Shown piece after piece: positions 20,783 to 29,814 of a stretch of DNA of 64,000 nucleotides (positions are counted from its first letter, which is position 1; the number at the start of each line of letters is the position of its first letter). A program made the translations under genes and the position numbers. Origin of the DNA: Thermosipho atlanticus DSM 15807 (GTDB lineage: Bacteria > Thermotogota > Thermotogae > Thermotogales > Fervidobacteriaceae); contig NZ_FQXN01000005.1 in assembly GCF_900129985.1 (NCBI RefSeq), forward strand, positions 1 through 64,000, given 5' to 3'. The notes beneath the pieces are model-generated. The model saw nothing but the letters and a program-made list of their open reading frames with translations. It was not told where the DNA came from and searched no databases.

Positions 20783-21400
20783 TTATCCTCTTTTTGCTGC
20801 TCTTATGAGGACAAGGCCGCCCCTCGCTCCTGGAACTCCACCTTTAACTGCTATTAAGTTATTCTCTACATCAATTTTAACAATTTCTGAATTTAAGATT
20901 GTTACACGTTCGTTACCATATTGTCCTGGCATTTTTTTACCTTTGAAAATTCTTGCAGGTTCACTGTGTTGACCAACAGAACCGAGCTCTCTATGAAACT
21001 TCGCACCGTGAGATTTTGGTCCTCCTCTAAAACCCCATCTTTTCATTGCACCTGCAAATCCTCTACCTTTGGACCAACCTGTAATATCTATCTTGTCTCC
21101 TTCTTCAAATATATCTACTTTGATTTCTTGTCCTATTTCGAATTTTTCGGGTTCTTCTACTCTAAATTCTTTCAATATTTTTAACGGCTTTACTCCTGCT
21201 TTTTTGAAAACACCTTCCATTGGTTTGTTAACTTTTCTTGCTTCTTCAAAACCAAGTTGGATAGCATTGTAGCCATCTGTTTCTAAAGTCTTCTTTTGAA
21301 TTACATAACACGGTCCTGCTTTAATTACTGTTACGGGAATGACTTTGTCATCTTTAAATACTCGAGTCATTCCTATTTTTCTTCCTATTATCATCTTCAT
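20783..21400 (-). CDS. rplC: 50S ribosomal protein L3
   Basis: Early assembly protein near the peptidyl transferase centre. GRKIGMTRVFKDDKVIPVTV and the extended loop GRGFAGAMKRWGFRGGPKSH, GSVGQHSEPARIFKGKKMPG are diagnostic. The ATG at 21398-21400 follows GGAGGTGCTTAAG, giving 205 residues; an in-frame upstream extension lacks a ribosome site. Confidence 0.98.
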   Translation of the reverse strand: MKMIIGRKIGMTRVFKDDKVIPVTVIKAGPCYVIQKKTLETDGYNAIQLGFEEARKVNKPMEGVFKKAGVKPLKILKEFRVEEPEKFEIGQEIKVDIFEEGDKIDITGWSKGRGFAGAMKRWGFRGGPKSHGAKFHRELGSVGQHSEPARIFKGKKMPGQYGNERVTILNSEIVKIDVENNLIAVKGGVPGARGGLVLIRAAKRG

Positions 21401-21422
21401 CTTAAGCACCTCCAAGTTCGCA

Positions 21423-21731
21423 TCACAGGTTGATTTCAACGTCAACTCCAGCTGGAAGGTTTATTTTCATAAGTGCATCAATAGTTTTTGGTGTAGGTTC
21501 TACAATATCAATTAATCTTTTGTGTACTCTTTTTTCGAATTGTTCTCTCGAATCCTTATGTTTCAAAGGTGATCTTAAAACAACATAAAGGGTCCTTTCT
21601 GTAGGTAAAGGAATAGGCCCTGATACTTTAGCATTTGTTTCTTTTACAACGTCAACTATTTTTTTTGCAGATTCATCTAGCAACTTATGATCATATGCTT
21701 TCAGCCTAATTCTTATCTTTTGTCCCGGCAT
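21423..21731 (-). CDS. rpsJ: 30S ribosomal protein S10
   Basis: Small-subunit head protein, also the antitermination factor Nus[26 protein letters not shown] and [31 protein letters not shown] are the family pattern. 102 residues. It follows tuf after a GC hairpin (21763-21778). Confidence 0.98.
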   Translation of the reverse strand: MPGQKIRIRLKAYDHKLLDESAKKIVDVVKETNAKVSGPIPLPTERTLYVVLRSPLKHKDSREQFEKRVHKRLIDIVEPTPKTIDALMKINLPAGVDVEINL

Positions 21732-21762
21732 TTTGTTCCCTCCCTTTTTATTTCAGGAAGAA

Positions 21763-21778
21763 GGGGGGGTTACCCCCC
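21763..21778 (-). terminator. GC hairpin between tuf and rpsJ (possible weak terminator or processing site)
   Basis: Minus strand GGGGGG-TAAC-CCCCCC, a 6-bp pure GC stem, 12 bases after the tuf stop. The following bases are CTTCTTCC rather than a clean T run, so termination would be partial at best; it could instead protect or separate the str and S10 messages. Confidence 0.5.
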
Positions 21779-21790
21779 TCTCAAAATTTA

Positions 21791-22993
21791 TTACTCAACA
21801 ATTGCTGTAACAACTCCTGCACCAACTGTTCTTCCACCTTCACGAATAGCAAATCTCATTCCTTCTTCAATAGCTACTGGGTAAATAAGTTTAATTGTCA
21901 TTTCAACATTATCACCTGGCATAACCATTTCGACTCCTGCTGGGAAGTCAATAAGTTCACCAGTAACATCTGCTGTTCTGATAAAGAATTGTGGTTTGTA
22001 ACCTTTTTGGAATGGAGTATGTCTTCCACCTTCTTCTTTCTTCAAAACGTAAACTTGTGCTTTGAATGTTGTATGAGGTGTAATTGAACCTGGTTTTGCA
22101 AGAACTTGTCCTCTTTCTACTTCATCTTTATCAATACCTCTTAACAAACAACCAACGTTGTCTCCTGCAATACCTTCATCAAGAATTTTTCTGAACATTT
22201 CAACACTTGTAACAACTGTTTTTTGAATTTCATAACTCATACCAACGATTTCAACTTCATCTCCGGGTTTAATAACACCACGTTCAATTCTTCCAGTAAC
22301 AACTGTTCCTCTACCGGTAATTGAGAATACATCTTCAACAGGCATAAGGAATGGTTTATCAATTTCTCTTTGTGGTTCTGGGAAATATGAATCCATTGCA
22401 TCAAGAAGTTCTTTTATTGAGTTATAAGCTTCATCATTAGGATCATCTGATGCCTCTACTGCTTTAAGAGCAGAACCTCTAATTACTGGTAAATCATCAC
22501 CAGGAAATTCATATTTGCTAAGAAGATCTCTTACTTCCATTTCAACAAGATCGATAAGTTCTTCGTCGTCAACCATATCTGTTTTGTTGATGTAAACAAT
22601 CATTGCAGGAACATTAACTTGTCTTGCAAGAAGAACGTGTTCTCTTGTTTGTGGCATTGGTCCATCCGTTGCTGCAACAACAAGGATAGCACCATCCATT
22701 TGAGCAGCACCAGTAATCATGTTTTTAATGTAGTCAGCATGTCCTGGACAGTCGATATGTGCATAGTGTCTTTTTTCTGTTTCATATTCAATGTGTGCAA
22801 TGTTGATGGTAATTCCTCTCTGTTTTTCTTCTGGAGCTTTATCGATTTGTTCATATGGTGTATAATCTGCTCTTCCAAACAAAGATAAGTACTTTGTAAT
22901 CGCCGCTGTAAGTGTGGTTTTTCCATGGTCAATGTGTCCAATAGTACCTACATTAAGGTGAGGCTTACTTCTCACAAACTTTTCTTTTGCCAT
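21791..22993 (-). CDS. tuf: Elongation factor Tu
   Basis: GTPase that delivers aminoacyl-tRNA to the ribosome. G1 [11 protein letters not shown]3 [13 protein letters not shown]4 NKTDMVD, G5 GSALK; the C-terminal domains end [21 protein letters not shown]. 400 residues as in other Thermotogales, with the [10 protein letters not shown] loop. Lies between fusA and rpsJ; no second copy in the window. Confidence 0.98.
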   Translation of the reverse strand: MAKEKFVRSKPHLNVGTIGHIDHGKTTLTAAITKYLSLFGRADYTPYEQIDKAPEEKQRGITINIAHIEYETEKRHYAHIDCPGHADYIKNMITGAAQMDGAILVVAATDGPMPQTREHVLLARQVNVPAMIVYINKTDMVDDEELIDLVEMEVRDLLSKYEFPGDDLPVIRGSALKAVEASDDPNDEAYNSIKELLDAMDSYFPEPQREIDKPFLMPVEDVFSITGRGTVVTGRIERGVIKPGDEVEIVGMSYEIQKTVVTSVEMFRKILDEGIAGDNVGCLLRGIDKDEVERGQVLAKPGSITPHTTFKAQVYVLKKEEGGRHTPFQKGYKPQFFIRTADVTGELIDFPAGVEMVMPGDNVEMTIKLIYPVAIEEGMRFAIREGGRTVGAGVVTAIVE

Positions 22994-23019
22994 AATTCAC
23001 CCTCCTTTAAATTTCGTGG

Positions 23020-25095
23020 TTATTTTTTCAAAATTTTCTCTGCAATTTTTTCAGGTACTTTATCATAATGTGAAAGTACCATTGTATAAGTTGCTCTTCC
23101 TTGTGATAACGATCTCAAATCCGTTGCATAACCAAACATTTCTGAAAGTGGAACAAGAGCTTTTATAATTCTTAAATGTCCTTTTGTTTCAAGAGAATCA
23201 ATATGTGCTCTTCTTGAATTTAAATCTGCTATTATATTACCCATATACTCTTCGGGAGTCGTTATTTCAACTTTCATGATAGGTTCAAGTAAAACGGGTT
23301 TTGCATGTCTTAGAGCCTCTTTAAACGCCATACTTGCAGCTATTTTAAACGCCATTTCTGAAGAATCGACTTCGTGATATGAACCATCCAATAATATTGC
23401 CTTTATTCCAACCATTGGATAACCCGCAATGTATCCACTTTGAGCAGCTTCTTTTACTCCTTCTTCAATTGCTGGGACATATTCCTTAGGTATCACTCCT
23501 CCAACTGTCCTATCCTCAAATTCGAAAGTTTTTGTTAGCTCTAATGGTTCGAATCTCATCTTTACATGTCCATATTGACCGCGTCCACCGCTTTGTCTAA
23601 TGTATTTTCCCTCAGCTTCAGCAGGAACTTGGATTGTTTCCCTATATGCAACCTGCGGTTTTCCTACCCTTACACTTGTGTTAAATTCTCTTTTGAGTCT
23701 ATCGACAATTATCTCCAAGTGAAGTTCTCCCATTCCAGAAATAATAGTTTCACCAGTTTCATGATCAACATATGCTCTGAACGAAGGATCTTCATCACTT
23801 AACATGGTTAAAGCTCTTGAAAGTTTGTCTTGATCATTTTTAGTAGCTGGCTCAACTGCTATTGAAATTACTGGTTCTGGAAATTCCATTTTCTCCAAAA
23901 TAACTGGCCTTTTTTCGTCGCAGAGTGTATCCCCAGTCTTAGTTTCTTTCAATCCTATAGCTGCAACTATATCTCCTGCCCTGACGTATTCAACATCTTC
24001 TCTTTTATCAGCATGCATGAAAATAAGCCTTGAAACTCTTTCTTTCTTCCCTTTTGAAGAGTTATAAACATAGCTTCCTTTCTCGAGTCGGCCACTGTAG
24101 ACTCTAAAGAAAGTTAACTTTCCAACATAAGGATCAGCTTGTATTTTAAACGCAAGCGCCGTAAATGGTTCATTCTCATCGGGTTTTATCTCTATTTCTT
24201 CACCGTCCTTAGTCCAACCTTTAAGGGGTGGCATATCCAAAGGTGACGGCAAATAATCTAAAACAGCATCAAGTAATGGTTGGACTCCTTTATTCATTTT
24301 CGCTGAACCACAAAGAACTGGTGTAGCTTTATTTTCAATTGTCGCTCTTCTCAAAGCTTTCTTTATTAATTCTTGGGAAATTTCTTCTCCTTCCAAATAA
24401 AGCTCCATAACTTCATCATCTATTTCTGCTATTTTTTCTAACATTTCCTCTCGCATTTCTTCGGCCCTTGCTAAATATTCTTCGGGGATCTCTTCATACA
24501 CCATCTCCGTACCATCTTCGTTTAACCATTTAATAGCTTTCATTTGAATTAAGTCAATAACACCTTCAAATTTATCTTCAGCTCCCATGGGCATCTGTAT
24601 AGGAATAGGATTAGCACCTAATCTTTCTATCATAGATTTCACAGACATATCAAAATCTGCACCAATCTTATCCATCTTGTTCATAAAAGCAATTCTTGGA
24701 ACATTGTATTTATCAGCTTGTCTCCACACTGTTTCTGACTGTGGTTCAACTCCAGCAGCTGCATCAAAAACAGCTATAGCTCCATCCAGTACTCTTAAAG
24801 CTCGCTCAACTTCAATAGTAAAGTCAACGTGCCCAGGGGTATCAATAATATTGATTCTATGATCTTTCCACATACAAGTTGTAGCTGCAGAAACAATGGT
24901 AATACCTCGTTCTTTCTCTTGAATCATCCAATCCATTGTAGCAGTTCCATCATCAACACTACCAAGAATATGTTTTCTACCGGTGTAATACAAAATACGC
25001 TCGGTAGTTGTTGTTTTACCTGCATCTATATGAGCCATTATTCCTATGTTTCTTAACTTTCTCAGGTCAACATAAATTGCTCGAATTTCTTTCAT
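23020..25095 (-). CDS. fusA: Elongation factor G
   Basis: Translocase GTPase. G1 [16 protein letters not shown]3 [13 protein letters not shown]4 [11 protein letters not shown]; domain IV shows [16 protein letters not shown]. The ATG at 25093-25095 follows GGGAGG and gives 691 residues; a start 7 codons upstream would run into rpsG and overlaps that ribosome site. Confidence 0.98.
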   Translation of the reverse strand: MKEIRAIYVDLRKLRNIGIMAHIDAGKTTTTERILYYTGRKHILGSVDDGTATMDWMIQEKERGITIVSAATTCMWKDHRINIIDTPGHVDFTIEVERALRVLDGAIAVFDAAAGVEPQSETVWRQADKYNVPRIAFMNKMDKIGADFDMSVKSMIERLGANPIPIQMPMGAEDKFEGVIDLIQMKAIKWLNEDGTEMVYEEIPEEYLARAEEMREEMLEKIAEIDDEVMELYLEGEEISQELIKKALRRATIENKATPVLCGSAKMNKGVQPLLDAVLDYLPSPLDMPPLKGWTKDGEEIEIKPDENEPFTALAFKIQADPYVGKLTFFRVYSGRLEKGSYVYNSSKGKKERVSRLIFMHADKREDVEYVRAGDIVAAIGLKETKTGDTLCDEKRPVILEKMEFPEPVISIAVEPATKNDQDKLSRALTMLSDEDPSFRAYVDHETGETIISGMGELHLEIIVDRLKREFNTSVRVGKPQVAYRETIQVPAEAEGKYIRQSGGRGQYGHVKMRFEPLELTKTFEFEDRTVGGVIPKEYVPAIEEGVKEAAQSGYIAGYPMVGIKAILLDGSYHEVDSSEMAFKIAASMAFKEALRHAKPVLLEPIMKVEITTPEEYMGNIIADLNSRRAHIDSLETKGHLRIIKALVPLSEMFGYATDLRSLSQGRATYTMVLSHYDKVPEKIAEKILKK

Positions 25096-25109
25096 GCTTT
25101 CCTCCCTAT

Positions 25110-25577
25110 TTACCACTTAAAGTGCGCAAATGCTCTGTTGGCTTCTGCCATTCTATGTACATCTTCTTTCTTTTTAATAGCTGTTCCTGTGTTATTAAAA
25201 GCATTAACTAATTCTTCACCAAGTTTTTCCGCCATTGGTTTTCCTTTTCTGGATCTGGCAGCCTCTACTATCCATCTTAAAGCTAATGAGGTTTTTCTGG
25301 GTTCTTGTACTTCAATTGGGACTTGGTATGTTGCCCCACCAACCCTTCTCGGTCTTACTTCAACCAAAGGTCTCACATTATCAATCGCTTGATGTAATGC
25401 TTCAAGAGGTTCTTTCTTTGTTTTTTCAGCCAAAATTTCCATAGCTTTATATACTATTTTTTGAGCTATTGATTTTTTTCCATCCCACATAACCCTATTT
25501 ATAAGCTTAGAAACTAATACATCATTGTAAATTGGATCGGGTGGGACCTTTCTAATTTCCGCTCTTCTTCTTCTCAT
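25110..25577 (-). CDS. rpsG: 30S ribosomal protein S7
   Basis: Head-assembly protein binding the 3' domain of 16S r[37 protein letters not shown] is split over the N-terminus; [17 protein letters not shown] and the C-terminal [11 protein letters not shown] are diagnostic. 155 residues. Confidence 0.98.
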   Translation of the reverse strand: MRRRRAEIRKVPPDPIYNDVLVSKLINRVMWDGKKSIAQKIVYKAMEILAEKTKKEPLEALHQAIDNVRPLVEVRPRRVGGATYQVPIEVQEPRKTSLALRWIVEAARSRKGKPMAEKLGEELVNAFNNTGTAIKKKEDVHRMAEANRAFAHFKW

Positions 25578-25595
25578 GAACTTTTCCCTCCCAAA

Positions 25596-25970
25596 TTATT
25601 TCTTTGGTCTTTTGGTACCATATTTACTTCTTGATTGTTTTCTATTCTCAACTCCGGCAGCATCTAATGTACCACGTATAATTTTATACCTAATACCTGG
25701 CAAATCTTTAACCCTTCCACCTCTGATCAATACTACAGAGTGTTCCTGTAAATTATGACCAATACCAGGAATGTAAGCAGTAACTTCTATTCCATTGCTT
25801 AATCTTACCCTGGCAATTTTTCTCAAAGCTGAATTCGGTTTTTTAGGTGTCATTGTTGAAACCCTAATACAGACTCCTCTTTTTTGTGGATGTCCTTGTA
25901 AAGCAGGAGATTTTGATTTTTCTTTTATTACTTTTCTACCAAACCTAACCAATTGGTTTATAGTAGGCAT
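25596..25970 (-). CDS. rpsL: 30S ribosomal protein S12
   Basis: Decoding-centre protein. The streptomycin-site loops [15 protein letters not shown] and [21 protein letters not shown] are intact, with the Asp that is often methylthiolated. First gene of the superoperon, about 72 bases downstream of a predicted transcription start. 124 residues. Confidence 0.98.
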   Translation of the reverse strand: MPTINQLVRFGRKVIKEKSKSPALQGHPQKRGVCIRVSTMTPKKPNSALRKIARVRLSNGIEVTAYIPGIGHNLQEHSVVLIRGGRVKDLPGIRYKIIRGTLDAAGVENRKQSRSKYGTKRPKK

Positions 25971-26048
25971 CTAAACCCTCCCTTCAAAAACTGTTCACTT
26001 TTATAAATCATTTCAGCCACGCCGCAATTAAATTTCATTCCAAAGTTT

Positions 26049-26077
26049 ATTATAAACTCAAATATGTAACTTGTCTT
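26049..26077 (-). promoter_or_regulatory. Main promoter of the ribosomal superoperon
   Basis: On the minus strand AAGACA (26072-26077) and TATAAT (26049-26054) are 17 bases apart. Transcription would begin near 26042, giving a leader of about 72 bases with the GGGAGG ribosome site of rpsL at its end. Confidence 0.6.
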
Positions 26078-26138
26078 GAAAAATACGTGAACATTTTGTT
26101 GCGTCCACGCTCTCGTGCGTTTTAAAAACATTCCTGAC

Positions 26139-26162
26139 AAAAAAAGAGGGCTTAAAGCCCTC
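26139..26162 (-). terminator. Intrinsic terminator of the Gln/Val tRNA unit
   Basis: Minus strand GAGGGC-TTTAA-GCCCTC-type stem (26146-26162) followed by seven T, directly after the tRNA-Gln CCA end. It separates the tRNA pair from the rpsL promoter. Confidence 0.85.
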
Positions 26163-26237
26163 TGGCTGGGGCGGTAGGACTCGAACCTACACTGCTGGAG
26201 CCAAAGTCCAGTGTCCTGCCAGTTAGACGACGCCCCA
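26163..26237 (-). tRNA. tRNA-Gln (anticodon TTG)
   Basis: 75 bases including encoded CCA. Acceptor TGGGGCG pairs with CGCCCCA (U1-A72, as in bacterial tRNA-Gln); anticodon loop CTTTGGC gives TTG; T loop GGTTCGAGTCC. Second gene of a two-tRNA unit. Confidence 0.96.
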
Positions 26238-26254
26238 ACTTACAGAAACTCAAA

Positions 26255-26269
26255 GGGGCAAGTTGCCCC
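26255..26269 (-). other. Hairpin between tRNA-Val and tRNA-Gln
   Basis: GGGGCA-ACT-TGCCCC on the minus strand between the two tRNA genes. Probably a processing or weak termination hairpin; no long T run follows. Confidence 0.45.
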
Positions 26270-26272
26270 CTC

Positions 26273-26347
26273 TGGTGGGTGCGGCAGGGATTGAACCTGC
26301 GGCCTCTTCCGCGTCAAGGAAGCGCTCTCCCACTGAGCTACGCACCC
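26273..26347 (-). tRNA. tRNA-Val (anticodon GAC)
   Basis: 75 bases with encoded CCA. Acceptor GGGTGCG pairs with CGCACCC; anticodon stem CTTCC/GGAAG with loop TTGACGC gives GAC; T loop GGTTCAATCCC. First gene after the promoter at 26359-26386. Confidence 0.96.
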
Positions 26348-26358
26348 AAACCGTGATT

Positions 26359-26386
26359 ATTTTAACACAACTATTCTTATTGTCAA
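26359..26386 (-). promoter_or_regulatory. Promoter of the Val/Gln tRNA unit
   Basis: Minus strand TTGACA (26381-26386), 16 bases, TAAAAT (26359-26364). The -10 box lies 11 bases before the mature tRNA-Val 5' end, so transcription starts only a few bases upstream of the tRNA. Confidence 0.8.
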
Positions 26387-26411
26387 GATTTTTATATTCG
26401 ATATTTTCATG

Positions 26412-26417
26412 TATAAT
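26412..26417 (+). promoter_or_regulatory. Possible -10 box for the 26460 pseudouridine synthase gene
   Basis: TATAAT on the plus strand 43 bases before the ATG; no good -35 box at standard spacing. The divergent tRNA promoter occupies the same intergenic region. Confidence 0.4.
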
Positions 26418-26459
26418 ATTAATGATTAATAATGGTCAATAATATTTTGAGGTGACAAA

Positions 26460-27341
26460 ATGATTGTCAATGAAAAAAATTATTATTCACGGCTTGATAA
26501 ATTCTTACGAAAAAACTTTCCAAATTTACCATTATCTGTTATTTACAAATTTATTCGCACGGGGAAAATACTAGTAAATGGTAAAAAGGTTAAAAATCCT
26601 TCGTTTGAAATTGAAATTGGAGATGAAATAAAAATTAATGAATCTTTAGAGAAATATAGTAGAGAAGTTAAAAATACTATAAAACCTATCAAAATGAAAC
26701 TTGATATAATTTATGAAAATGAAGATCTATTAGTGATAAACAAACCTTCGGGAATACCTCTTCATCCAGGAAAAGGTATTCATGTCGCAACGCTTATTGA
26801 AGGATTACTTTACTACGGCCAACAAAAGGGTTTTAAACCACATTTGGTTCACAGACTTGATAAACACACTTCAGGAATTTTAGTAGTTGCAAAAAACACA
26901 AAAGCTGCAAGAATTCTTGGTGAAATAATTTCGTCCCGAAGTGTTGAAAAAGAATACGTAACTTTAGTAAAAGGAAAATTAAACAAAGCTGGTAAAATTG
27001 ATTTGCCGATTGAAGGAAAAGATTCTCTAACCCTTTTTACTACAAAAGAAATTTTTAAAACTGAAATAGGATTTTTTTCATTATTACATGTAATAATTAA
27101 AACCGGTAGAAAACACCAGATAAGAAGACATTTTTCAAACATTGGACATCCTGTAATCGGAGATGATGTGTATGGTGACAGAAAATTAAATAGAGAGTTT
27201 CGAAGAAACTTCGGATTGAAAAGGTATTTTCTCCATTGCAAAAGAATGAGTTTTTATTATGAAGGTAAAAAGATAGATGTTCAAGCTAAACTAACAGAAG
27301 ATCTTGAATTTGTTATAAAAAAAGTAAAGGAAGGTGTCTAA
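26460..27341 (+). CDS. RluA-family pseudouridine synthase
   Basis: RNA pseudouridine synthase, second of the family in this window. An N-terminal S4 domain (about residues 10-65, YSRLDKFLRKNFPNLP ... GKILVNGKKVKNPSFEIEIGD) precedes the catalytic domain with VHRLDKHTSGILVVAKN containing the catalytic Asp, and GRKHQIRRHFSNIGHPVIGD. 293 residues; ATG after GAGGTGAC. Resembles the RluC branch by the S4 domain and HRLDKxTSG, but the target position is not readable from sequence. Followed without gap by an exported protein gene. Confidence 0.9.
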   Translation: MIVNEKNYYSRLDKFLRKNFPNLPLSVIYKFIRTGKILVNGKKVKNPSFEIEIGDEIKINESLEKYSREVKNTIKPIKMKLDIIYENEDLLVINKPSGIPLHPGKGIHVATLIEGLLYYGQQKGFKPHLVHRLDKHTSGILVVAKNTKAARILGEIISSRSVEKEYVTLVKGKLNKAGKIDLPIEGKDSLTLFTTKEIFKTEIGFFSLLHVIIKTGRKHQIRRHFSNIGHPVIGDDVYGDRKLNREFRRNFGLKRYFLHCKRMSFYYEGKKIDVQAKLTEDLEFVIKKVKEGV

Positions 27342-28562
27342 TTGAAAAAAACAATAGTTTTTTTTCTATTACTAAATCTTTTTTTATCGATATTTTCAAT
27401 TAACATTTATATTAACACTTTTGATAATTCGATCATTATTAATAGAAAAGTTTATCCAATAGAAGGTTCCCCTGAAAAATTCAGGGGAAAAATCAAGGAA
27501 TATTTTAAAGGAATTAATATTCCTAATGCTCATATCCCTTCAAATTTATTGATTCTTGAAGATGGTCAAACAATTGGTAGCAAAGGAACTATACGAGTCC
27601 CACAAGAAGTATTTAAAAATCTATTAGAACTCTATCAGAAAAATCTCATCGAAAATTTCATAATTGACTACTATCCCATTGAAATATATCAGAACAAAAT
27701 ATTAGTTAGAAATCTTACAAAGAGAACTAAGTTAGTAGAATATTTAAATATCTTTCTCGATGAATATGAAATCCCATACCTCGACATCTACTATGGAGAA
27801 TATGATATAACACCAGAAGTACCAAAAATAAAGTTAACAACCTTTACATTTCCCGATTATGGATTCTATCAAGTTGGATTTGAAGACAAAGGAAAAGTAC
27901 TACTCAAAACCTACATCAACGGTTCTCTTTCCGATAACTATGGAACTTTAAATCCAGGCACATACACTTTTTTCATCTCCGCCATCGATGAAATAGGATT
28001 AGAATCTTCTTTAACTGAGCAAATAATCGTTCCAAAATCCGTAAGAATATTAAAAAATGAAATTTACGAACTTGGAAGCAACTCAAGGTTTGGCACTCTA
28101 AACTTTGTTGGAAATAGAAATTTTTATGAAATCACCCCTTATATTGCTACTATCACGAACGTTATAGTAAAAGACACTTCAAAACCAAAAATAAAAATAG
28201 ATTTTGAAAAATTATTTAACGGATACTGTGCTATTAATGTAAATGTTTCTGATTTTTCCGCAGTTAAATCTCAAATCTTACTAAATAATAAGGTAATCAG
28301 TAATGGTATTGTCAAATTAAAACCAGGAAAAAATCTTCTTTTAGTTTATTCAGAAGACGGTTTCGGCAACTTCACATTTTCTTTCAAAAATATCCAACTT
28401 TTTAACTCCCTCAATGAAAGCTTGGAATTTTTCGATAGAAAAAAATGGATAAACATTGGCGGTATCTTAATAAAGTCCCCTTATATAAAAACCTGGGTAA
28501 ATCCAAACAAGAAGAGGTGGATTTATGAATCAAAAACAAATATCATTGAGATATTCCCTTAG
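27342..28562 (+). CDS. Uncharacterised exported protein with Ig-like segments
   Basis: No family recognised. It starts at TTG (27342-27344) directly after the TAA of the upstream gene, behind GGAAGGTG. A signal peptide (MKKTIVFFLLLNLFLSIFS) is followed by about 385 residues. The middle contains two beta-rich stretches that look Ig- or fibronectin-like, one around PGTYTFFISAIDEIGLESS and one around VNVSDFSAVKSQILLNNKV. It overlaps the next membrane-protein gene by 38 bases, so the pair probably act together at the cell envelope (inference). Confidence 0.65.
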   Translation: MKKTIVFFLLLNLFLSIFSINIYINTFDNSIIINRKVYPIEGSPEKFRGKIKEYFKGINIPNAHIPSNLLILEDGQTIGSKGTIRVPQEVFKNLLELYQKNLIENFIIDYYPIEIYQNKILVRNLTKRTKLVEYLNIFLDEYEIPYLDIYYGEYDITPEVPKIKLTTFTFPDYGFYQVGFEDKGKVLLKTYINGSLSDNYGTLNPGTYTFFISAIDEIGLESSLTEQIIVPKSVRILKNEIYELGSNSRFGTLNFVGNRNFYEITPYIATITNVIVKDTSKPKIKIDFEKLFNGYCAINVNVSDFSAVKSQILLNNKVISNGIVKLKPGKNLLLVYSEDGFGNFTFSFKNIQLFNSLNESLEFFDRKKWINIGGILIKSPYIKTWVNPNKKRWIYESKTNIIEIFP

Positions 28563-29814
28563 ATATATTAGCTTGATTATTTTTATTTTACTTGCATTTA
28601 CATTGTCTTTTGTCAGATTTACTAATGACCTTAATAATTTGAAAGTAAAAATACTTTTCCAAGACGATCCTACACTCTTTTTTTATAACTCTCCGACAAA
28701 TATACCCAAGAACACTGAATATGTAATATTAAAAGATATAACTTCTTTAAACACAAGCGAATTTCTTAAAAAACTTGGTAACAAAAAGTTAGGAATTTTA
28801 GAATTCAATGATTCTGAAATTCTTGCAAAGGAAATTGCAAGAATGCTACCTGAAACCCAAATAATCAATGTTCATTACATAAAACCTGAAGAATTACAAA
28901 ATTATAATGAGAATACCCTTTTTAAACGCTTGTGGAGAGCTGTAATTGAAAGGAGTATAGATTTAATAATAGTTCCCCGAACCGAGTTAACAGAAGCTAT
29001 TTATAACAAATTTATCAATTACTTTCAAATTGAAGAACCTTCTCCATATATAGTAAATAATTACTATCAAAAACTTTTTGGAATTTTACTTGGAATTTTT
29101 GTTAGTTTCTATTTTCCATACGCTCTCTTTGGATTTCTACTTTTTTATTTCTCATACCCTATTTTTGTCTCAGTAATCTCCACTTTAGGTACTATTGTGC
29201 TTTTTTTTAAGATAAAAGATAATTTTTTGAAATTTTTCGCATTTTTCACTTTGGGTATTTTCACTAATCTATCGTTATACGACTTTTATCATGTTAATAA
29301 CATAGAAGTTTATAGAGGTGTTAAAGTTTCACTTGGGTTATTACCCCTTATTTTGCTGTTTATATCACTGTTTCGAAAAAAAACTGAGTCAAAGAAAGCT
29401 TTTAAAATTTTTGCACTACTATTTTTAGTTTTCGGAATATATTATATAATTAGGAGTGGTAACAATGGTTTTATACTTTCGTTTGAAAAAGTTTTTAGAG
29501 AAACTGTAGAAAACCTTTTTATAATCCGTCCAAGAACAAAAGAACTCCTTTTTTATCCTTTTCTACTAATCAGTGTTTTGTTTACCACTCAACCTTGGAA
29601 AGATATTTTTGAAATCTTTGGAAGCATTGCTTTGGTTTCTACGTTTAATACTTTTTGTCATATAAGAGCTCCTCTTTTTATTAACATATATAGAGAACTT
29701 ATAACGTTTTTAATAGCTCTAAGTATTTATGGACTTGTTAGAATTTTTTTCAGAAAGGGTGAGAGCTATGATGAGAAAAACGAGGATAGTAGCTACAATT
29801 GGTCCAGCTACTGA
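28525..29814 (+). CDS. Polytopic membrane protein, possibly DUF5693-like
   Basis: One N-terminal membrane segment (about 12-30), an extracytoplasmic domain to about residue 185, then about eight hydrophobic segments to residue 420. The soluble part has LGILEFNDSEILAKEIA, INVHYIKPEEL and RLWRAVIERSIDLIIVPR, a pattern I associate with DUF5693 membrane proteins near polysaccharide pyruvyl-transferase genes; this is from memory and unverified. ATG after AGAGGTGG. The last 47 bases overlap pyk in another frame. Confidence 0.6.
   Translation: MNQKQISLRYSLRYISLIIFILLAFTLSFVRFTNDLNNLKVKILFQDDPTLFFYNSPTNIPKNTEYVILKDITSLNTSEFLKKLGNKKLGILEFNDSEILAKEIARMLPETQIINVHYIKPEELQNYNENTLFKRLWRAVIERSIDLIIVPRTELTEAIYNKFINYFQIEEPSPYIVNNYYQKLFGILLGIFVSFYFPYALFGFLLFYFSYPIFVSVISTLGTIVLFFKIKDNFLKFFAFFTLGIFTNLSLYDFYHVNNIEVYRGVKVSLGLLPLILLFISLFRKKTESKKAFKIFALLFLVFGIYYIIRSGNNGFILSFEKVFRETVENLFIIRPRTKELLFYPFLLISVLFTTQPWKDIFEIFGSIALVSTFNTFCHIRAPLFINIYRELITFLIALSIYGLVRIFFRKGESYDEKNEDSSYNWSSY

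Noticed and set aside
26101-26125. Second terminator or protein site made of CACG-CTCT-CGTG
   Set aside because: Only 4-bp stem, with no directional T run beyond TTTT; more likely chance in the rpsL upstream region.
25958-26140. 60-residue minus-strand frame in front of rpsL
   Set aside because: It spans the predicted rpsL promoter and leader, lacks a ribosome site and shows no family pattern.
29729-29767. Upstream ATG for pyruvate kinase
   Set aside because: It adds 13 residues unlike any pyruvate kinase start, and the ribosome site AAGGGTGAG lies after it.
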